Of a DNA stretch of 64,000 bases, positions 11,111 to 22,249 are shown one piece after another; within the stretch, counting starts at the first letter, position 1, and the number at the start of each line of letters is the position of its first letter. The stretch lies in NCBI GenBank assembly GCA_022605405.1, contig JABYQQ010000028.1, positions 1 through 64,000 on the forward strand, written 5' to 3'. Source of the stretch: Earliella scabrosa (Eukaryota > Basidiomycota > Agaricomycetes > Polyporales > Polyporaceae). The notes below the pieces were generated by a model that saw only the letters and a list, made by a program, of their open reading frames with translations, did no database searches and was not told where the DNA came from. The position numbers and the translations under genes are program-made.

Positions 11111-12789
11111 CAGTAACTGTTGTTTTCTTTTCTCCTCAGAGTTTTCTCCTCAGAGACTGGTCTTACTCCATAAATATTTTTCAGTCCACCTAGACCATAA
11201 GGAAATAACCAGGGGAACATCTGAGGGTATAACTGGGGATTGTCATACAAACTTTTAGGATTTTCAGCCTGTCCTATACCTAAGGCTTTGCCTCCTGACT
11301 TGAAACGATCTACTGCTCTTGCAGTGATTTCATATGGTCTTAGTTTACCCAGATTCTCTAGGTTGGCACCAGTAAGTCCATGTACAATGAAGGGGCAGTC
11401 TCCAGTATCAGTTCCCTCATTATCTTCAGTATTGTTAACTGCTGTTGACTCTGGATCTGAATTAGAGGCCATGCTCTGGGAGTAATTGACAATAACAGGT
11501 GGTTCATCTTCAGGATACTGAGCAAGATTCTCATATGATAGATCAATGTCAGCATAATCTGAATGATTTAGCTTAAGCCATTCCAGTGCTCTAGCAACTT
11601 TGTTGCGACGTACAAGCATTGGAGTTCTGGCAAATTCTTTATTTGTGGGAGCATTAGGACCAATATACAAAAAGGCTAGAACATCATCAAGCTCTTCTCT
11701 AGCAGGAGGTAATGCCTGATAAATTTTAGGCATAGGAAGTGAATGGCTCACCACATTGGCCTTCATTTTTGACATGCCAGACATGTGAACTTTTACAATA
11801 CACATATTATGCTTTACTTTGGAGATAATCATTTTTTCTGTCCAACTGAGACCTTGCAGCTCTGCAGGGATCTCCCCAATCCATAGCCCATTAGCAAGAC
11901 TGTCCACTGGTAATCTGCCATTCTGAAGTTCCTTCAAACATGACATGCATATGTTGTTACAATGAGGAAGTAACACTGGTCCAGGGATTGCCATAACTGG
12001 ATCTTCATCTGTATATCTCTCTTTCCTAGTTACCAATTCATTGGCTAGCAGCAAGTCTCTGTTGAACTCAGCACAATCCAGTTTCTGGAGTTCTGTAACT
12101 GGAGTTAATGATCCACATACTGCACAGCCAGACCCCAAAAAATTAGCAACTTGCACATCTTTGGCAAAACCTGCAATCACATTCTCTATTGTACTGTGAC
12201 CAGCAGGCTGAGGGGGAAATTGACATTGAGTTTGGGCAGAAACTCCCTTCTGTCTATGTCTACTATCCTGTCTCTTTTGCTTAGCAGTCTTGGGGAGATC
12301 TACAGGCATAAATATTGATACAAACTCACAACAATTTATGCAATGATGTTGCATAATTTCTGCTAGAATTCTATCTTTTTTAATATGTTCATTAACATGA
12401 TGCAGAGAATGATATACTGCAATATTGAGTAACTGTGCTCTTGTGAGCTGTGGTCCAAGCAGAGAAATAGGTATATTAACTAGAACATCTGTATCACCTT
12501 GTTGCCTGTGAGCAGTAGGTAGATATGAGGCAAACTTATTATTCTTGCTGCTATCAAGTTGTCCTGCAACAACATATGAGCAGAGATCTATATAGGACCA
12601 TACCTTGGCATTATTTCTAGGACCCACAACAGGACCCCCACCCAGCAATACATCATTATGCTCACTACTACAAGTGGCCTTCTGTGAGTTAACTCTGACT
12701 AACTGAATTGAAGATCTGACTTTCATATAAAGCTTCTGTGTAAGAATTTTATAGTCATGGGCATAGTGAGCATTTATTTCACAACTCAA
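11110..12789 (-). pseudogene. HEL protein, N-terminal region
   Basis: This 559-codon open stretch is the amino-terminal part of the Helitron protein. It opens with a TTG, so the true start is probably a little upstream. Two Cys-rich clusters (ending INCCEF at about residues 150-155, and GSGCAVCGSL plus NNICMSCLKE further on) look like zinc-binding sites. The segment YPQMFPWLFPYGLGG, about 35 residues before the end, is characteristic of the region before the Helitron-like N domain. The frame breaks at 11128-11155, where a perfect 14-bp tandem duplication (TTTTCTCCTCAGAG on the plus strand) shifts it. Removing one copy joins it to the next segment through EEKRKQQLLMYHDKRFQ. Confidence 0.8.
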
Positions 12790-12984
12790 TCTAATTTTAG
12801 CAACATGAAGTGCAACATTTTAAACCAGACACCCAAAGGTAAAGTCATATCCAAATAGCCTGGAAAATTCCAATGCTGTTTTCTGACAATCACCACAGGG
12901 TCTGAAGAACACACAGCTAGAGATAGGCTTGTCAAGCCTTCCAGACCCCTGACAGACTTTTTGATAGGGAGTCTGTCACAATGG

Positions 12985-13085
12985 CCCTACCCACAAGGGG
13001 CACAGAACTTGCTATAAGGGTGTCTGCTTCAACCCTGCCCACAAGAGGCACAGAACTTGCCATGAGGGTGTCTGTCATACCCTTG
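12985..13085. repeat. two-copy tandem repeat in the HEL leader
   Basis: Two units of about 50 bp, each containing the series CCCACAAG, GGCACAGAACTTGC and GAGGGTGTCTG (first copy AAGGGTGTCTG), lie just upstream of the HEL coding region. There is no coding potential. Confidence 0.55.
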
Positions 13086-13145
13086 TTCTGTACAAGCATC
13101 AGCAAAATCTCGCCTCTACTTAATTCTACATATTTGTCTTAGAAC

Positions 13146-13478
13146 ACCCGGCTTAATCTACTTATCGGTCTTAGACTGCCTTACTGTCTTATACAAGACA
13201 GTAAGTCGGTCTAAGACAATACACGCCCAAGTGTGCACCGGGCGCCCTGGATATTTGGTCGGAAGTTATCTGCTGGTGCGGTGCTGGGTATCAAACAGAT
13301 ATTTTGGAGCTGGCGCTTAGACCTTGCTTCAATATTGGTTTGCCCGATATCTGTTCGATGTCTGGGGCACAACGCTCCAGTATGGAAGCGCCGGTCGGAA
13401 GTTATCTGACGACCCAAATTTTCCAGATATCGGAACCGACCCAGGGCTCACCTGAGCGTGTAAGTAGATAAGCCGGGT
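13146..13478. mobile_element. MITE with ACCCGGCTTA termini
   Basis: A 333-bp stretch bounded by ACCCGGCTTAATCTACTTA and, inverted, ACCCGGCTTATCTACTTA. It contains two direct copies of GGTCGGAAGTTATCTG, at about 13258 and 13394. No clear target duplication is visible; TCTACTTA repeats surround it. It has no ORF of interest and lies in the HEL leader. Confidence 0.5.
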
Positions 13479-14088
13479 CCTCTACTTAGTCTACTTAGTC
13501 TACTTATGGTCTTATATAAGACGGTAAGACTGCTAAGTAGATTCAGGAAAGAGAAGATTTTGCTGATGAAGCAGAACAGCTCAAGTGGATATAGTAACAG
13601 TCTGAATATGGACTGACAGCAGCAAGACCTGAAGCCAACAGTACACAAGAATCCAGTTCTGGACGCACTGAAGGCTGGACAATGCTCTGCTGAAAGATAA
13701 TTTCATAGCTGGGAGATACAGTGGTGTGGTGTAGTTGGGAGGAGGGTGGAAGAACTGGAGAAGAGTGAAGTTGAACCAGAAAAGTTCAACATAGAGTCAC
13801 ATGACCCAGAATCAAGTCACATGTCTGACTACAGCAGTGTACTGCATGTGGTGATTTAGTTATTGTTGATTGCACTAGTTGAGTAGTTTATTCAAATAGA
13901 GCTACAAAATGCAAACAGAATGATATATAATACATGATGATAGCACCACATAATAAGAAGTTATTGAAGTAGTACAGTAACAGTGACAATGTCACAGTGT
14001 GATGTCACGCATAAAAAGCGCCCAAAACAGCGTCTAAGTGGTGGCTGTGCTATGGGCGCTTATTTGGCGTTTAACGCTACTTATTTAG

Positions 14089-14612
14089 CACAGGGGGCAT
14101 GAAAGGATTATCTGCAGGAAGAATCGTGATTCAATTGTAGTCTAAATCTGAAAAGATACTTCATTTTCAGCGCAGAAAATGGTAAACGTACTCTGTATTT
14201 GTGTGCAGATAAGATGCCGGGCTAAGCAGGATAGTATTGTATTGAAGTTTGTGAATTATATCAACACTCTTTGTACAACATGCACTCCATTCTCTGTGAC
14301 GAGAATGATAAGTATGATCTTTACTATCTCACCGTTCTTTAGCAGAGATGGGATTATTTGCGTTGTTGTATCATTGTCACAAAATTTCTTTACCAGTTTC
14401 CTCACAAAGAATGGGGTGTAAATGTCACAAAGAGTGGTGATACAACTCTGTGACATATTCACAATGCTATCAAGCTTACGTGAGCATCTAATCGTATAAC
14501 AACTCTGAATTGTCTTTACCATTTTCAGCGGAGCAAACGCAATGATTCTTCGGACTTATATTATGATTTGATCAGAATTTGACGCACTGATAATCCTTTC
14601 ATGCCCCCTGTG
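14089..14612. mobile_element. MITE with CACAGGGGGC termini and 3-bp TSD
   Basis: A 524-bp non-autonomous element with perfect terminal inverted repeats CACAGGGGGCATGAAAGGAT, flanked by TAG at 14086-14088 and 14613-14615. Termini starting CAC with a 3-bp target duplication fit the CACTA-like (CMC) group, to which Plavaka is assigned. It interrupts the HEL 5' leader. The two short ORFs inside are not convincing. Confidence 0.65.
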
Positions 14613-14734
14613 TAGTAAGTACTGCTACTTACTGTTGTAAGCTGAGTTTCAATGTTTTTCTCACGGGGCAAGATCATGGTCTGGCTGGTGTCTGGCTGCA
14701 TAAAGAACGATTTCTTTGTACCTCATCAATCGTA

Positions 14735-15363
14735 ACTACACTGTTGCTGTAGATGTGTTCAAACACACTTAGGCCATGCTGTATGATTCTGGCAGAGTCA
14801 CTGCTGGACAGGCCTCCATTGTGCCAGAGGCCTGCTCAGCAATGGACATCTACTTGAAGTCCAGCTGCCAAAGCAGAAGAGTGGTTCAAAATGGCAGTTC
14901 CAACTTTACTACCACTGAATCATGTTATCATTGTCATACTGTGAATCTCATATTCCAACCTCATTAATCGTATCTGCCAGGAATGGCCCACTCCTTACAA
15001 GTTTGGGTGAATGCAAGGACATTTGCAAATACAGAACGTCCTCCCCAAGGCATCAAGATGTGTCACTAAGAAGCCCACACATACTGCAGGTGGTGTCATA
15101 GTGGCAGTAGGGAATGTTTTGTAATGTTGGATAAATTTGAGAAGTGGTGAGGAACAGAGGGAGACAGCACAGAGAGCCAGCAGGGTGTAGGCTGCGTTAT
15201 CAGATTGCCAAAACAAATGCGGCCACCCCACCACCCTCGTGCTGGTGCTCTCTCTGTCACATTCCTGCTATCCTGTATTCCTACATAATGCAAACAATTT
15301 GCAATGACAGTTTGCACCATATGCAAACCATCTGCACTGGCTTATGCGTGACAGTGCTCATTT
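14735..15363. repeat. repeat spacer between HEL and G2
   Basis: No gene. A Helitron-family 3' end on the plus strand is recognisable at about 14957-15001 (CTCATTAATCG, then GCCAGGAATGGC, then ACAAGT) without a nearby matching 5' end. The remainder (15010-15355) looks like non-repeat remnant sequence in which I see no recognisable feature. Confidence 0.4.
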
Positions 15364-16519
15364 TACAATTGATGAGTTTACAAATTAATTGTTCTGATGG
15401 GGAGCTTTTGGCCTGGCGCTTGTGATGCAACTTGATCACCGTGGAAAAAGTTTTTGTTACCCTTCCATACAACTTATGTCATCTCAGGTAACAAAATTAC
15501 TTACTTTCAGATGCCCACCACAGGGTTAGGGTTGGAATTTCTTACTTGTTTCTTACCACTGGACACAGACACATTGACTACTTTTCTTATGCTCTTCCCC
15601 GTAGCCCGGCTGCTGGCATGGCCGGCGCTTACTACGTTGTGTTGGCACATGCTTTGTGGTCCATTTGTGTCTATACTACTAGTTGCTAGTGGCTCTTTCT
15701 ATCACTTCTAATGGCTTCATCTACTACTGTCTATACTTGTAACTCTGTAACAAACATGTTTTATAGGCATAATCTGCATCTTTTAGATGGACTTACTTCA
15801 AGTGTGTATGAACTATCAGTACAAAAGATATAGCTCATATACACTTGCCCAAATGCGGAAGGTTGGCTGGGTTGTGAGCATGATTTGGCTTCAGTATGCA
15901 TATCTGGTCACACTAGATCATTGTCCATTATATATTGATCTTCTAGACCCACTACACATCCATTTAATCCACTTTAACATGTATCAACAAACACATTTAT
16001 TGGCCAAATGTTCGAAAGTTGCAATGATCATCAACTTTCTACACTTCAATGTACATATAACAGCTCAGTAGTATATGGAATGGATAGAGATGATACAATA
16101 GAGAATTATCATGATTTTTTCGTGATTTTTGCTATAGAACTGATGGAGTTATTCAGTAAACAGTGAATAGATCGTTCAGTTGTGATGAGAATATTCCCAC
16201 GGTGGTGCGATTAAAGAGGGCTCATTTTTCCGGTTCTAATGGTATATAACACTCTATACTTTCATTAGAAACTGACAGAGATACACTTTGAAGCCAATGG
16301 TACTAGTCCCTGCACAGCCGCATGAATAGCCACTGGAGAATCCCACACCACTGTCGATGGCGCCTTTTTTTAAGTGCCATTGACAGCGGTTTGGGATTCT
16401 CCAGCGCCTATCTATGTGGCTGTGCACGAGCTAGTACTACTTGCTTCAAAGTGTATCTATGAGCGGAGTTTTTGGACAAAATAAAGCTACGCCCAAAGTC
16501 CCTGCGCTCCTCTTGGATG

Positions 16520-16830
16520 TCTGCAGTTTCAGACAATTGCAGCGAACAGCAGACAACAGCAGTCCATGGGTAACGATTGTCTGCAGATGTCCCCAATTGT
16601 GATGCTTACATTACTGTACGGTACTCTATCGATCTCCAAGTGCCCGTGCGTGCTCTCCGCCGGCGTAACATGCGGTTGAAGCGCAATGTCTCCGCTTGTC
16701 CCACATTGTCCGCATTTGCGCGTGTTTGTCAAGGCGTCAATATTCCAACCCGCACAGCCACTTACTCACCACCTTCGCCTCCTCGTCCCGCGTTGTACAA
16801 TGTTGTCCCCCATTGCAGCGCATTGTAGAT
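16520..16830. repeat. left subterminal repeats of the giant element
   Basis: A cluster of short related motifs: CAATTG, ATTGTC, ACAATG, GCAATG and CATTGTCC occur about ten times in 310 bp just inside the left end. A similar cluster lies inside the right end. Such subterminal motif arrays usually serve as transposase-binding sites; that role is inferred here. Confidence 0.55.
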
Positions 16831-16955
16831 CCTTGGCCTCTGGTATTTCCAACACACTTCGTCAGCATGACAACTTGTTGCTTGGCCCCCCGCTTGGCAT
16901 GTTATCACGCCATTTTTCGTCTTCCTTTTTTTCTCCGTTGCCTTGCCCTAGAGGA

Positions 16956-16962
16956 TATATAA
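16956..16962 (+). promoter_or_regulatory. TATA box of the HECT-like gene
   Basis: TATATAA lies 65 nt before the ATG at 17021, in a pyrimidine-rich leader. The spacing fits other probable starts in this element (34043 and 54413). Confidence 0.6.
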
Positions 16963-18129
16963 GGCTGCGGCGGGGGATACCCTCTCCCCCGCGTCCCATC
17001 GTTAACGCCCACCCTTACGCATGGCGTCGACCAACTTTCCTCGACAAAACTGCGTCCACCCCGAGTGCATCGCCCATCCGGATGGTTCGTGCGCCGACTT
17101 CCTCGTCACCTGCAATGGCACTTCACGGTCGGTGAGTTCTTGTCCCGCCAAGTCCCTATCCCCCGCACGTCCGTGTCCCACCAACACCTATCCCCCCAGA
17201 CTGCCATCTTTCCCGAAGAGCCCTGCAGCGCATGCGATCATCTGTGGTATAGTCATCGCATCACTCGTGACGAGGTCGAAGGCCGCGAGGACAATCTGCG
17301 CCGCGGGGCATCCCTTGTCACAGGGTGTGGAGGTTTCTTCGCGGTCAGTCCCCTTTGTCTCCTGTCCCCCTTGCCCCCGCTGAGTCTTCTTAGGCCTCTG
17401 ATCCCTCCTCGTGGGTTGGGTTGACAGTGTGCGTGTGCTCTCGCTCTCTTCGGGCACATGACCTCCTGCGCGCGTCCGTCGTCCATCCTGGATACGTCGT
17501 TCTGTCTCTCGCATGTGCTTTGCCCATCACCGTCGCTGACGTCCTTCATGGGACATAGACTCTCTGCCCCGCCGCAGCTTACCACCACCCATCCACCCCC
17601 GACCCCTTTCTTTCCTCCAGGCCTCTCCTTACCACCCTCCTCTGCCGGCGACGTCGCGGCCCATAGTCCCATCTTCGCCTATGGTGGACTTCCCCCTCCG
17701 GCTCCTGGCCGCACGATTGATCGTCGCAACGTCAGCGCTGAGCGGGCTCGCAATGCCGTTGCCGTTGCCCACAATGCTCCGCGCATACGCACCTCGGGCA
17801 GTAGTCGCGTCGTCTCCGCTCCTGTCCAGGGCTCGTCGGTCATGCCCATCTCCCCCACTGCTCACGCCGCAGACGATGAGGACGAGGAGTGTCTCAATTT
17901 TATGTTATACCCCATGGTGGTACGTACGTCCTTCCTTTGGGTTGGTTTCTCTCCTGAAATGTCGCCCTCAGCACCCTGCCTCACCCGACCATCCCGGCGC
18001 GCATCCCGGCGCCGTCCTTCAGTTCTCAGGCGAACGTTTCACTCAACTCGCTCGTCAGACCGAGGCGTGGAACTACGTGATGACCATCAAGTTGCCGAAG
18101 ACTGGTCAGGTCACCTGTAGTTGCCCTCT

Positions 18130-18500
18130 TTGTAATACTAAACAGCCACACCTGTGGTATTTCTGTTGTGTATTTGGTGGAGACATTGTAATAAGTTTCC
18201 CCCTATTGTGATAAAGCAGTGGGCAATGTTGTACAACCACGGTGCATGTAGTAAATGGGCTGTAGACATTGTTGTAAAACCCGAGCAAAGCGTGTAATAC
18301 AACTCTGGGAGGATTGTAAAACAGACGTAGTTATACAATCCAGGCCAGTGCTGTACAATCACAGACGCTATTGTGAAACCATAGACGGAGCAAGCCGGAT
18401 TGTACAATCCAGGGGGATAGTAATAAGTGAAAGGAGTACTTGTGATACCATACTTACCGTAAATCCCCTCCATATTGTAATATAATTATCATTACAACCA
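18130..18500. repeat. left subterminal repeats of the KDZ element
   Basis: More than ten variants of TTGTAATACAA, TTGTACAA and ATTGTAAAAC lie in 370 bp. Related motifs fill the right subterminal region, both between satellite units and in 28740-28960. Probable transposase-binding array, by analogy with other elements of this type. Confidence 0.6.
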
Positions 18501-18973
18501 ATGTTCCCTAGTAGCCTGATATCCTTGTCCATCAATGCATCAGATTGCATCGGCCCTCGGCAGGAGCTCGTTTGATTCTTGAGGTTGTGTTTAGATTGTA
18601 ATACTGAGAGCGCGCACACGGCGCGGTCGAGCGCTACAAACAGCCGATGACATCATCATGGACAGTACTTGCAGCGTAAAACAGGATGTATGGAACTAAT
18701 TCAAAAGAATACCGGTAGCGAGGAAGACCATGACTGCAACCAAGCATACGGATACGGAGAAACATGAGACGAGTACAGTAGCAGCAATACCAGCGGCAGC
18801 GGCCGGCGGCCAATGCCCGCTACTCAACGGACGGAGGGAGTGACGTCATAGGGGTTGACAAAAGAAAAAACATAGCAGCAGCAGATCTCGAAAAGAAGTA
18901 GGTAGAAAGACAAGAACGAACGGATTTGATGTGAAGAGGTGAACATATAACAAGCAGGATAGGAATAGTAGCG

Positions 18974-21917
18974 CTACACGGTATCACCTCGCGCGCGCTT
19001 CGCAGAAGGGACATCATCCTGGCCGGCGTCCTCAGCGCGACGCTTGGGGCTACGGAGAGGCATGACGACACCATAGACCCATAGTAGGTCATCCATAGCA
19101 TCATACACGTCGTTGAGGGCTCCGCCTGCTTCATCGGCGGCATAGAGCCACCATGCAAGCCCCATGACGGCCAGGAACAGCCCGCAAGGACCACCACGCC
19201 AGATGCTGTCCCATTCGGAGCCGTCCTGGGGCTCAACACGAGCGAGGGGCCATGCGCTCTCACCGCGACGGCAAGCAGGCTGGAGGGATGCCCACCAAGC
19301 CTGCCACCGGAGAGCGAAGTCGACGGGGTCACGAATGTCCGGAAGCCTCTCATAACTCCTTCCTTCCTTCATCCACATAGCTAGCTCCTCAGGCCGCAAG
19401 ACAGCCGACAGACGACTGCTTTCCTTCTAGTTCGAGTTAGCAGATTACATAACTAGAAGGCGACAAACGACGTACCCGGGAATCCGTCGGGTAACCCATG
19501 TGAATCTCAAACGCCTGCCACGCGTTCACGAGCTCCGTCCAACGCGCCCCACCAGCGACGAGAAGATTGAAGTAGTCGACGGCATTTTGGATCCACTCGG
19601 GCGCATCCCCATCGAGCAGTGTGATCCCCAGCCCGACTGTACCGTCCGGGATCGTGTTGTCACGACCAATGTGACCTGCGAGCGGCGATGGCTCGGTGGA
19701 TGAGGGACTCGGACCCGCTGACTGCGCGCCCTCGACGGCGGCGCCGAGGGTGGACGGAGCAACCGAAGAGCCGTTCTCAATAGACGTTGAAAGAGACGGA
19801 CCAACCGTCACGAGCTGGGCAGAGGAGTGCGACGGGTGAGACAAAGGGCTGTCGGAGAGTCCGCCCTTCAAGTGCGTTGAGGGAGTAGTAGACAGTGGGG
19901 AGGAGATGGGGTCCGACAGAGAAGGCGCAGACGAGTGGGAGGCCGCCGCGGAGAGACCGGTTGGAGCTGCAGTAGGCTGCTGCTCGGGGCTCGTCGTGGG
20001 CTGAGGATCCGAGCTCGGCGCGTTCTGGACGATGTGGTTATTCGCGATCACGGTAGGGGGCTGTGGGTTCGTCGTCGCCGTCGGCGGGAGCGGCTCTGAG
20101 GTCGTCGCGGTTGTAACAGTCGTAGGAGCGGCCGTGTTGACAGCCTGGACTGCTGCTGCCGCAGCTGCAGCTGCACGTGTTCTTGTTGTGACAGACGTGG
20201 GAGCGGGGGGAGGCTTCTTCGAGCGCGAAGCGCGCGAACCGTTCTTCTTGCCAGGTGCCACGGCTTTCGCAGCGTCCAGCAACCCCGCCTCCTCCATGAG
20301 CTGCTTGTTTCTCGCAATCGTCGCCAGACGCTCCATCTCGTAGGTAAGCTGTCCTTGCTCTTGCGCACCGACCTCGGCTGATTCTGGGATACCTTGTTTG
20401 TTCGCGACGGTGGCTGTGCACGATTGGGGTTGCTTAGCGCCGGTTGACTCGTCCAAACCCACCGCAGGAGGAGCCCCGGCCGGCGTGTTGGACTTACAGG
20501 ACTCTCCAGATGGCGCAGCAGGGGGCACGGATGGGGTGGGAGAAGATGACGGCGGAGGATGGGTGGTGCTCGATGAGTCCGTCTGCTTCGGTGAAGTCTC
20601 CGTCGTATCGTCGCGCGCAGACGCGCCAGCGCTCGTTTCGCCTGCACCGCTCGTCTCGCCTGCGCCGCTCGTCTCGGCCGCGCTCGCTTTCGCGAGCCAT
20701 TCCTGGTACGCCTCTCCTAGCTTCTTCGCGGTCTGCGGAGCTATGGATGCAGTCAGTTCACAGACCTCTGACACGTGACGTTTTCCCAGAACTCACGGTA
20801 GCAAGCGACCACGAAGGCGTTGAAGGTATTGACGAAGCTGTCCCATTTGGTGGTGGTCTCCGGGAACTTGTTTCCCAAGTTCATGGTGCGTCCTTGATTG
20901 AAACTTTGTTCGCAATATGTGAGTACCACGCCGGGTATGTCTCCGTCCGCCGTACTCACCACAGCGTCGTGATCTTCCCAGTGTCCGGACGCGGGCCGCC
21001 TACGAGGCCACAGGCTTTCAAGCCGGTTTGTCTCTCAATATTTATGAAGAAATTTGTGATCTGGTCGGGCAACGCGTTGATCCGGCTACGTGCATTCGGC
21101 GGTAAGTACAGTGCATATCGCGCAGATGCAACCACTCACTCCTGGATGATCTTGGCGCGCGTAGGAAGGTCCTCCACGTTTGCCCCACCTTCGGGGTCTA
21201 AGAAGATCTCCGAGATGGCCTCGTCCGGCTTCTTCAAACGGTTCTTCTCGACCTCCGCCTTCACGTCCTCCGGCTCCTCCTCAAGCATATCCTTCGCGAC
21301 CTTGGACATGAACGCGAGGTACGAGAGCCGACCCTTCTCGCCTTCGGGGACAGGCTGCAGCTTGTACTCCTGGAACCGCTGGTTGATGATAGGTACGACG
21401 CGGTCGTTGTAGAGATCAATGTACGCCTGATAGGGGTGCCGTTTGACAGGCTTCTTGATGCTCGCGGTCAGGTCAAGCCCGCCGTCGGGATCATCGGTAT
21501 TTTTCTTCTTCTTCTTTTTCTTCTTTTTCTCCGTCTTGCCCAACTCACGGCGGTTCCAGTACCACCAGTGCAATTGCTGCACCCAGGTCCCAGGTTAGTT
21601 ACATAGATTCGATGACCGAAGCATAGCTGAGTACTCACACCCTTGCGCGCATGAACAGATATCTCCGCGGGCGTGTTCTTGTCAACCCTCAACGGTCGGA
21701 ACATCCGGAGCTTGTCGGCCTCAGGGTCTGGCGGCTGGTCGACGGCGGTGGGGTCTCTGGGAGGAAGGACGCCAGGGTAGAAGTGGTCGAAGTACGCCTG
21801 CTCCATAGCCGTCCGGAATCGCGGGTAATTGCTGGCAGAGCATGCGGCATGGAAGTCTGGGATGCGAGCCTCAAGCCAGGTTGTTTCCTGAGGGGCCGCC
21901 CAAGGTGGTCGTCCCAT
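18974..21917 (-). CDS. KDZ-element companion protein, function unknown
   Basis: Multi-exon gene starting at 21917 (MGRPPWAAPQETTWLEARI). Reading order: an amino-terminal part of about 100 residues; HWWYWNRRELGKTEKK with a lysine tract; a helical region (PYQAYIDLYNDRVVPII, DMLEEEPEDVKAEVEK); a long Ser/Thr/Pro/Ala-rich segment (20750-19700); and a carboxy-terminal part rich in Trp (WTELVNAWQAFEIHMGYP, FALRWQAWWASLQP, FLAVMGLAWWL) ending in basic residues (SPKRRAEDAG, PSAKRARGD) at 18974. Similar genes are familiar as hypothetical proteins in Agaricomycetes. The lysine tract and basic tail suggest a nuclear DNA-associated protein, perhaps an accessory factor of transposition. It diverges from the next gene. 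Exon borders are approximate. Confidence 0.65.
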
Positions 21918-22113
21918 CTTGTGGATGAAGAGGCAGCTCACGCCGTATGCGACAGGTATTACAACAGAGAAGGATGGGGGACAGCGCGACGGCCCAACGC
22001 GTTCAACCAAAATTGGTCACGTATCCTTGTAATACCTGTCCTCCTCTTGTGAAACTGGGTGCGCACTGACCATGCACTTGTCATCAGCAGGTGATCGATA
22101 TCAGCCGTCTCAT

Positions 22114-22120
22114 TATAAAG
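22114..22120 (+). promoter_or_regulatory. TATA box of the viroplasmin-domain gene
   Basis: TATAAAG lies 130 bp upstream of the ATG at 22250. The leader between them contains a possible small intron (GTACGTGCG to CTGACAG). Confidence 0.45.
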
Positions 22121-22249
22121 CCGGACGCTATCTGGCTACAAGATCCCCCGCTCCCTCCTGCCTACTCTCATCTCTCTGCGCGCGACAGCGGATCCTCACG
22201 TACGTGCGATATCTCCCCTGCTCCTGCACGCCTCTGACAGATCTACAGG

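Larger units (their letters stand above)
4319..14734 (-). mobile_element. HEL: autonomous-type Helitron-like element, decayed
   Basis: On the minus strand the 5' end is TACGATTGATGAGGTAC at 14734. The 3' end at 4319 is CTCATCAATCG, then the hairpin GCCAGCAATGGC, then CCAAGT. The inverted motif is terminal at the 5' end but subterminal at the 3' end and is followed by a small hairpin, as described for Helitron2/Helentron-type elements. Coding modules run from 12789 to 4408: N-terminal region, HUH/Y2 Rep, PIF1-like helicase, USP-like peptidase. There is no AP-endonuclease domain. It contains F2 inside the coding region and two MITEs in the leader. At least six reading-frame breaks make it non-functional as assembled. 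No target duplication is expected for rolling-circle elements and none is seen. Confidence 0.8.

Noticed and set aside
2144..16370. A 14-kb TIR transposon with 1-kb inverted ends enclosing the Helitron
   Set aside because: The inverted ends continue beyond 2144 and 16370 and belong to two full G elements with Helitron-type termini at 371/3159 and 15364/60697.
20444..21412. 322-codon plus-strand frame
   Set aside because: Antisense to the KDZ companion gene, whose splicing and composition are convincing.
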